Assembly: GCF_020382885.2 (NCBI RefSeq)
Contig: NC_058498.1
Coordinates: 8,282,501 to 8,346,500 of the forward strand
Origin: Scatophagus argus
Lineage: Eukaryota; Chordata; Actinopteri; Scatophagidae
Direction of reading: 5' to 3'
DNA: 64,000 bases
Position numbers and translations under genes: made by a program. Shown here in pieces: positions 55,560 through 64,000 of this stretch; the first letter of the stretch is position 1, and each line of letters begins with the position of its first letter. The notes below the pieces were generated by a model. That model did no database searches, was not told the DNA's origin, and saw only the letters and a list, made by a program, of their open reading frames with translations.

Positions 55560-56335
55560 AAGCACCGTATTCCTTGAAACATTTATTTTTGTAATAATTT
55601 GTCCTTTTTTTTCTTTTTGCGCAAGTGCAAAAAATGCACCCAAAAGAGCCACCTGAGGGAAGTCTACATCTTTAAATAAAAAAACAAGCAAAGTGTACAT
55701 TTATAGTACAAAATTCTCTTTTAAAAAATTGCACAGTTTGTGTATAATATATATATTCATAATCTCCATTTTAAACAAACTTTAAAGGCTCAGAAAGTAA
55801 ACAAAATTCACCAAATGAAAAATAAAAACATTTTTTCCCTAGAATTTAAAGCTGAGGAAACTTGAGACCCTGTTTTCGTTTGTGTCCACCATAAATATAC
55901 ATATTTATATGCAAGTCTCTTTACATATAGTCTCTGTGCTAGTGTTTGACCAGACAATCAAAATTATTGCAAAGGAGTTTAGTTCTACTATAAAACATGG
56001 GCTGGGGGAGGGGATAAAAGCTTCTTTCTGCTGAATGTTCTTTAAGTTAATGCCAAAAAAACCCCAAAAACAAACAAACAAACAAAAAAAACCTGGGTTT
56101 CTTTACACCCCATTTGAATTTACTAGAATCCCTGCTTTCACAAACGTTTCTGTTTCACAAACTGTGTGCATTCAACATTCCCTTGGAACAATCCAGAACT
56201 CCAGTTTTGTTTTTTAGCGAGAACACACATTTCCCTGACTTCTTTTTTTATTTCTATTTTTTTCTTTCTTTTTTTTTTCTTTTTCTTTTTTTTTTTTTTT
56301 TAACTTTACAGAGCAGCCCTGCCCAGAGGTGGCGG
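55560..56335 (-). terminator. dazap1: dazap1 3' UTR and polyA signal
   Basis: Below the stop (56338-56336) lies about 0.77 kb of A/T-rich sequence that includes a 45-nt poly-T/poly-A tract near 56257-56301. A minus-strand AATAAA is at 55587-55582, a plausible polyadenylation signal. The poly-A tract on the transcript strand is internal and not the mRNA tail. Confidence 0.6.
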
Positions 56336-59300
56336 TCAGCGTCGATACGGGTGGAAGCCCTGTACGTTGTGGTTCTGCCCTCTGCCGAACGCACTGGCCG
56401 CAGGCTGTGGGGCTGTGGCCGGTTGTGCTGTCGGGGCCCCGTACGAGGCCGTCTGCTGACTGGGGTCTGCGAAGCTGTGGCCGAAGGCTGTCAGGTCCTG
56501 CCCGTACCCTGAGGAGGACAACAGAGAGGAGAGGCCAGGTCAGAGCCGAGAGGATTTTAGTATCAGCTCACCAGATGGTGCTCAGGGAGAAGCCTTACTG
56601 CTTTAACAGTAAAATGTTATTTTAATGTCAAGGAAAAATCCACCCCTCACCCACACACTACATAACCTGTACTCCAATTGATCATCTCTGATTAAATAAG
56701 TGTATTTTTGGTGAACAACTGTGCTTTTCGAAATACCGAGGCTGTTGGAAACATTGGTGCTTCACATCAAAATGATTTTCATCATGCTGGTGATTTCTTG
56801 TTCCAGTATGACCAGTTCGTCCCAGCATCTACTTTATCACCAGCCTGTAATGCCTGGGAGTAGATTAGACAAGTGTAATAAACTCTGTAATGAACTCTTG
56901 ACTATATATGCATTCAGACTAAAAAAGAAGCCAGAATTATGTTCTTATATTGTTTGTTTGACTGTGAAGTGCTATGAATAATGCTCATCATAACATAAAG
57001 GAACTGTGACCCAACAAACAATTAATCAAATATTTGTGCATTGCCAGAGTTTAAAGGTTTCATGGTGGATTTTTCCTCTAGATTCAAATACTGTATTCCT
57101 TCAATGAGCCCTTTAATGATGACTTTTTTTTCATAATAATGTTAAAATATAGAGAGACAAAAAAATACAATTTTAAAGGTCAATTTAATTTAAAATGGCC
57201 TTCATTGAGGAAAACAGTCTCTAGATTTGATTGATGATCAGTGCAACACGCACAATGTTTTCTGTTCAGACACTGGATGGCACCATATCCCTGTAAACAC
57301 ACAAGGGAACCAAAATGACACCCAGGGAAGGAAACTAATCTGCCTGGAAGAAAAATGGCTGCTGCAACACAAAACCCAGCAACCATTGTCACTGTCAAGC
57401 CAAAGGGCGTGTAAGGTTGAAAAAAAGGTTTGCTACCAAATGGCTGATTAAAAACAAAAACAAAAAAACACAGCTTCAGCGCCTTGCTGGTGAATGTTTG
57501 TTTTCCTACCCTGGTAGCGCCCAGTTTAATTTTGAAATGTCACTAGTAAGTACTGGATTGGGGAATGTAATAAATAACTGGAATGGTAAGACAAGAGATA
57601 GAAAGACAGAAAGAAAGAAAAAAGGGGGAAAGTTAGAAAATTTAACACATTTCTTTTGAGGTGCTTAAAGTGCTCAGTGAACAGAACAAAAATAATAAAT
57701 CTGAAGAACAGGGAGCAGTCCCAACAGGACCACCCAGCAGAACAATCTGAGATAAACTGGAAATTTACTGGCTTCGTGTCCTCCTTTCAATCTTCTTTCC
57801 TTCCTCACCACTCTAGCTATAATGTAGAGACAGTACATGGGGAAAAAACAATGGGTGAATGGACTGCTGATGCATACAGACAACTGAACCATGAACAAAT
57901 TTTCTGACCATTAGATCATCCTTTGATAATCAGCAAAGCAATGCAGACAGAGTGGACAAAAGAGGAAGACATGGTTAGTCTTGGTATAGTAAAGCTATAG
58001 CCGCTGAGGGAGACAACATGCTTAGAGCTCCGGATGTCAAATTTCAATGTAAATTTCTTTCAAATCCACTCAGCTGCGAGGCTGTCGCTGGCCATCTTTT
58101 ACTATACAAGAGTGCACAGGGTAATTTGTATGTACATGCAAAATGTACATGCAAAATACAAAACACAAAGCAAAAGAAAAGAGGAAAAGAACCAGGTTGC
58201 AGCTCTATTAACACTACAGTACTGGACAAATGCTACTTTTCGTGGTTGGAGAAGACGATGCTGGCACCTACCTGCACTATATCCTCCCTGCTCATCCTGA
58301 CCATAACTGTGAGAAGGACGCGTTGGTCCGTAGGCAGAGGGGTCCTGAGGGTAGTTACCCAAGCCTATCAGGGAGATGAGGAGACCAGGTTGACTGAACC
58401 CAGATACTGCTGGCCTACTACTTTACATAGTTTCCCCCCTTACTGAGCTAACAGAACTGTACATTTATTATCATTTACTGCTGCTGCACTATTCTTGGAG
58501 AGGCGTCACTGCTCAGCTTCATCTAAAAGTCAAAACAAAATGGGAGTGTGAGTGTGTGAGCTATCTGCTAGCACGCCTGATGTTTTTATTTATTTATTTG
58601 AAATCATGTCAGCCTGGTCTCACGAAATTTTGTAAAATGTGCATGATATGCTATGAGGTAAGTAATGTAAGAACTATGTTTTCCTACCAAGAAAATATCA
58701 GAGGAAAACAACCACAAACAGGAACTACAACAACCATACCAGTAGTTTTGCAAGTTGCATTTGGCAAAATACTATTTCTTATATATGACACATATTTGTT
58801 GCCAAATATTTTCCAAAGAAGGTCATAAGCTTCTGGATTGATTTCCCAGATTCCAAGCTGCCACTGATCTCCATTAATTTCCAACATGATGTGACAAAAA
58901 AAATAAAATATGTTCTTGTTTTTGGGTACTCCGGTTGTAAGCACTGATTATTTTCTCAACTTTAGGTTACTTATATAACCCTGGTTCTGAGTAACATGGC
59001 ATCAAAACAAGTGCTTTCAACAACCCCAAGATGCCAAAAAAAAAATCTTACCCAGAAAAATCTATATCAATTTCTCACATTAAATTTGCTCCTCAGCAGT
59101 CAATTCTTGGATGCACTAAGGGGTTTGACAAAAAAAAAAAAAAAAAAATCAACATCAAGCTGTTTATAGTGAGGAATGACCCATCAATCAAGTCAATGGC
59201 TGCCTGGAAGGTGGGAATGATTAACATTAAATGGTATGCAGTAGAAAATGATGGCACTGAATTAAACATGCAAAACCACTGGTTTGACCTTTACTCTAAC

Positions 59301-62300
59301 CAAATGATTTTGACTCCCTAACTCCACCTTTAATGAAAACAAACTTGCTTTATTTGTCTAACCTCAATCATTCACTAACCTTACACATGTGAACATGTCC
59401 AGTTCCTACTCCTGTGTACACTTTCATGATAGAGTTGTGTGATTTGTGTCCACAACATCATCAGCCTTTCTGATTTCTGCTCATGTCAAAAAAAAAAAAA
59501 AACCCTGTGAGACTGTTTAGTACTATTGACTTCAGTTATTGGACTAAGTGCCTGAACAGGCAGCCAACACTAAATGCAAAAAGCTGGATGGAAAATAAGC
59601 ACGAGCAGCAAACACTGAACAAGATGAGCACCTGTCATGGCTGACGGCGATCACATGACTGAATTTAAATGTAGATCCAGCAGTGTGAAGCAGCTGTCAG
59701 CCAAGTCAGAAGAAAAATACCAGCCAGCCCAAAAACTGAATGTAGCTGCTGAATGAACATCTGACTCTTATCTGTGACTGTGTGCTCATGTGGCTGAATG
59801 GGTGAGGGTTGAATGAAGGCAGAGCTTGTTCCTTTTCCATGGATGCTAGTTAGTTTTCACAGTGTGTCAGTTTTCATTTTGGTTCAGAGCTGAGCCTCCA
59901 TTTGTGCTCTCAGGATGATCTCAAACCCTTACTCCTGCAGGAGTATACATTATGTCATTCGAGAAGCTACGCTCTAAATGCTTTAATAACAGAAATTAAT
60001 AAGATACATCATTTTCTAAATTGTCACAAGAGTGGCTTGATAAAATGTCTTATTTTCAATTCCCTGCACGCCGACAGGAATCTGGCCAAATACTGTTCAA
60101 AAGGTAATGTTTGACTAGACTAGAACAGTCCAGACCACAAAGACATCCACCAGAAAGTAAAACCTACAGACGCATTAGTCAAAAAAGTCTGACAAATACC
60201 TACATGTAACTATAAGGCCAAAGTTCACATTTTCCAGACAAGCATACAAAGCTCTGGACTGACAACTGATGGACATGTTGAAAATTTTTAATAGGTAGCT
60301 TGGCAGGTTAGACATGCCTAATTCCAGAAATAAGGTTTCATGGGCATAATACTGTCATGCTGGTGTTCTTCTATGGCGATCGTGCCAAGACCAGGAAAAG
60401 AAGCCAGCACACTCATCAACAGGGAGGAAGAGCAGGAGGAGGTGTAGAAGGGTGGGGAGCAATTAAAAGGGAGGAATATTTGAACCAAGTTGTCTAGTAC
60501 AGTCCGTCAGGAGAAGGTTGCACTCCCTTGAAAAATCAAAATAAAATAAAAATGGAAAACAAAACAAATTAAAGGAAAACATTGCAAGGCAGGATGATCT
60601 AATTCAAACCTAACGAGACCTACCAACCGTTTTTCTAATCCACAGCCCAGCTGGAAAAACTTGACAGAAATGACTGCGGAAGACTCCTGGATATGATGAA
60701 ACTTCAGCAGCATCTTCACAGCAGAGCCAGAGGGGTTCATGTATGCAAGAAGCATGTATGGATGTGTAGCTGTTCAAGCTAAATGGTACCAAGAGCAAGC
60801 TCCTGCTTGTCTAAGAGTTGTAGATATGCACTTAAATGAGCTGCTGCATCCAATAAAATATCCAAGGAGATAGGCAAGGCCAAAGGGTATATAAAAAAGT
60901 ACATGGGAGAGAAAGGGGTCGCACACTCGTCAACGCACAATGCTTTTCTTACCGTACTGGCTATAAGGGAACTCAGGCTGCCCAGTGGGAGCTTTGCTCA
61001 AGTCCTGAGTTGGTGTGGTGGCGGGGGCAAAGCCCAGAGGTGCAGTTCCTGGAGTGGTGGGTGGAGGAGGAACTTGTGGAGCATACTGGTCTGCTTGGGG
61101 TGTGCCGAAACTGTAACCTGTTAAGAATAATAAGATCATTTCTATCACATTCCTCTGAAGATCATTTGCTAGTAGTGCTTTATCACAGATGGTTTGGATT
61201 ATGTGTGTATACAAAAGCATTAGACCAGATGACCCTGGTCAAGCCCCAGCATTAGTCCATGAGTAAAACACACAAGTAGTTGACTTCAGTCTTCACCTGC
61301 ATTATGAATGGAAACAAAAAAAGATCTAGATGACATTGCTAGTCAAGGTATTAATCCCTTTCTCCAACAAATCTCTCTTCATTTTAGGCTGTAAAAATAT
61401 AAGCTGTCAACTGCCAGATCAAATTATGACCACCTCTGCCAACACACTTTGTAACCAATCACTTTAGGCTTGCTTCCCAGTTTTCTAATATTTAGTTAAC
61501 TGCCAACAGGTTTAACTGGTGAAAAGTAATAATCTCCCCACATGCTTCTTAGCAACATTTCATGCTGGGTGTCTGAGTCACACTGTCCATGTCTGATAAG
61601 GTGGAGGTTCCTCCCTGACCACAGCAACAGCAAAGCTGCATGAAAAACCTGACATAGATTAAATTTTAGACATTTTAGATGAAAAGAAATGCTGCCTTGG
61701 GAAGCCACGACCTAAAAAACAATGAGAAATTGTTTTTAATGTTGATGATCTAACTGTCGGTTGGGAGACTTTTGCACTCTAAGGGAAACATCTAGAGACA
61801 AAAATGTGAACATCTTTTAGCAAAGAAATAGAATTCTGACAGCTGAATATCCCAGGCATCCTCCTCGCCACCTAGTTCTCAGGGTTACCTTTACATGTGC
61901 CACAATAGCTGTAAGCACTTTGCAGTGTTGTCAGAAGATCATTCAAGTGTAATGAGTGAGTATATCAGTATTACTGACCAAACTGAGGTGCTGTGCTGTA
62001 GCCCTGCTGAGGGTAGCCCTGAGGTGCAGCAAAGCCACCTGCCGGGGTCGTGACCAGGAATGCGTTGAAGGGTGACGGAGGTTGTGCGGGGGTTCCACGA
62101 CCTGCCGACAATGGAGGTCCATACCCACCTGCTCCAAAACAGAACAGATGTATTTTACAGCAATATTCTGACATAAATATATGCACGATTTCTATAATAA
62201 TAATAATAATAATAACACAGTGGAAGCACAGATGTACTGTATCTCCATCATTGTCAATCTGCCATTGTTTTACTGAGCAGCGTAACAGACAGAAAGTTGT

Positions 62301-63144
62301 TATATAAATGGTTTTGCAGGACACAATCTGAAGCTGAATGAAACTGAGCGAGCACAGGGCCGGCACTGCAGTGAGCGTTGCAGGTTGACCTGGAGGTGTT
62401 GATATGAAACCGAGCCTGACCAATAGCAGGGGGAGGCTGGAATCTATTCAAGGCTGCCATCTGTCTCAAGCAGCAAATTATCAGCAGCCTTAGCCATTAT
62501 GAATCAGTGATAACACGTGCTGTTAACTGTCATCAGCTTATTGGCCACACAGAATACAAGCCCATTTCTGTGACAGAAGTGCGTCAAGATAAGCACATGA
62601 TCACATGGCAAAGGCACAAAACTCTATCTGAAGTTTGATCTGTTAATTTATGCAACATACAGAAAAACAAGCAATTCGCCGTTAAATCAAAAGGAAAATA
62701 GTTTTTCTGTGTGTTCTCATGTGGACAACACCTACCTATGGGTTGGCCGGTAGTTGACACCCACACTCCTTCAGGAAGAGAAAAAACAAGTTAACAATGA
62801 GTACAATATATTGTTGCCTGAAATGTAAAATGTTCACAGAATCTGGTTCAACATTCAACTGACAGTACAAGCAGTGACCTACATGCACAAGGTTAATGTT
62901 AAAGCAGACGGTTTACCACATATAAACAGTCGCTACTACGTTTTCCTCTGAACTGCGAGCCTGACTTGCTGCGCTCTGGGACTTGTTCCCACTCACCCTG
63001 TGGCCCGTAAGCCTGTTGCCAACCCTGGGCGGGCTGTGTTGTCCAACCATTAGCTGCACTCAAGATGCCCCTGGGTGCCCACTGGCCAGGGCCAAGCTGG
63101 CCAGGAGCTTTGCTGTCACGAGGTTCAGCCTTCTTCACTTCCAC
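56336..63144 (-). CDS. dazap1: DAZ-associated protein 1, C-terminal half (runs off the right edge)
   Basis: DAZAP1 is an hnRNP-type protein with two RNA-recognition motifs and a proline-rich tail, acting in splicing and translational control. Visible exons in transcript order: 63144-62997, 62768-62736, 62128-61979, 61117-60953, 58364-58272, 56508-56336, encoding 253 residues to the stop. The first continues directly from the end of RRM2 (VEVKKAEPRDSKAPG), and the tail matches the family closely: NGWTTQPAQGWQQAYGPQG, then GYGPPLSAGRG, TPAGGFAAPQGYPQ, QPEFPYSQYG, GYGQDLTAFGHSF, and the hallmark end GRGQNHNVQGFHPYRR. All splice junctions fall in compatible phase. The small 33-nt exon encodes GVWVSTTGQPIG, equivalent to human GMWVPAGQAIG. 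Both RRMs and the start codon are outside the window; 63145-64000 is intron with no exon seen. Confidence 0.95.
58272..58364 (-). other. dazap1: dazap1 93-nt probable cassette exon
   Basis: The exon begins after a tag acceptor and ends at a gtaggt donor. It is exactly 31 codons long, with phase 1 at both ends, so the exons at 61117-60953 and 56508-56336 can be joined with or without it: YSQYG-LGNYPQDPS...GYSAG-YGQD or YSQYG-YGQD. The main human isoform as I remember it reads YGQYGYGQDL, that is, without this segment. This makes alternative splicing likely. Its content (Gly, Tyr, Gln, Ser, Pro) resembles the rest of the low-complexity tail. Confidence 0.8.
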
Positions 63145-64000
63145 CTGGACAAAAGGACAAGGAGGGCACATTTGGCAACACCAGTATAAGGCCCACGAAG
63201 TCCCTCACCTAGACAGACCTGTCCTACCACTGATTGTTTAATCTCAACATTTGGGGGAACTCTGACATCTTTCACTTTATGTTTATTAAAATAATGAGGG
63301 GCAACTATGTTAATCGATATTGCTGTGTAGCCAGGAGAGCTGTACAGCTATGTGTCTCAGGTACCAACTATCAAATGTTAATATCACAGTACACAAAGTC
63401 ATCTTTCAAAGGACACACAGTTTTCTGAAATGCATCTCCATATCCAGATCACAGCCTTTTAAGATGTACCTGAGAAACATAGATTTATTTATTTTTTTTT
63501 CCCTCAAATGAATAGCCCTATGTATGATAAAGTCATCTAATGGAAGGTCATGACTTACCTTTCTCCATATAAAAAATATAAAGAATCTCATTCTTATTTT
63601 ATTTGGAATAAGTTTTGGGGGAGGGGGGTTAATGAACTGGAGAAACAAAGCTGTATCTCTGTGCTAACAGAATATATAAAGGTAAACATGCAGAGAGTAC
63701 AAAACAGTCTTTTCTGTAAAATTGAATCTTCATACTGTGTCAAACGTGAGACAATTTTTTTCAATTAAGTACAAGTGGCTGATACACTTCGACCCAATTA
63801 TAATGTCAAGTCATTGCTGGAGGACAGCGTCTTTATAAAACAAAAACCTTAAAGGTTACAATGGTGACCTCAAGTTTTTTTTGGGTGATATTTATAATAA
63901 TAAAAAACACCATTTGTGTTGGAACTACTGCCTTACTAAACACTCAGAAACTGACTTTATTCATTCATTACATTACTTAAATTTGACTTTTATATATAGT

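Overview
This is animal nuclear DNA, almost certainly a ray-finned (teleost) fish. The genes are split by GT-AG introns of very uneven length, the intergenic DNA is full of CA/GT microsatellites and transposon fossils of fish type (hAT MITEs with 8-bp duplications, a pogo-like element, a tRNA-derived SINE), and four vertebrate protein genes are recognisable. All four have human orthologues on chromosome 19p13 (KANK3, ANGPTL4, DPP9, DAZAP1), so the window is a piece of an old conserved linkage group. KANK3 and ANGPTL4 are also neighbours with the same divergent orientation in human.

Layout. (1) 2730-6927, minus strand: 5' coding part of kank3 (6 coding exons, 815 residues); the rest of its ankyrin repeats lies beyond the left edge. 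(2) About 6.9-36 kb: 29 kb without a convincing protein gene, holding microsatellites, a LINE 3' tail, a SINE, several dispersed fish repeats, one possible kank3 first exon near 23.6 kb and one weak two-exon candidate at 26.3-27.1 kb. (3) 36.1-39.1 kb, plus strand: complete angptl4 (7 exons, 449 aa) with a clear CCAAT/TATA promoter and polyA signal. (4) 41.58-53.23 kb, minus strand: complete dpp9 coding region (20 exons, 897 aa) with the full Ser-Asp-His triad; a 732-bp hAT element sits 22 bp beyond one of its splice donors. (5) 55.56-63.14 kb, minus strand: 3' half of dazap1 (six exons, including a 93-nt phase-symmetric cassette exon); the RNA-binding domains lie beyond the right edge.

I joined all exons by hand from splice sites and reading phase; every joined frame stays open, and the complete genes (angptl4, dpp9) total an exact multiple of three. 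The four genes do not form one pathway: KANK3 is a cytoskeletal adaptor, ANGPTL4 a secreted lipase inhibitor, DPP9 a cytosolic dipeptidase and DAZAP1 an RNA-binding protein. I found no novel multi-gene system. The items most worth checking are the transposon beside a dpp9 splice site, the dazap1 cassette exon, the altered Angptl4 cleavage site, and the 26.3-27.1 kb candidate.
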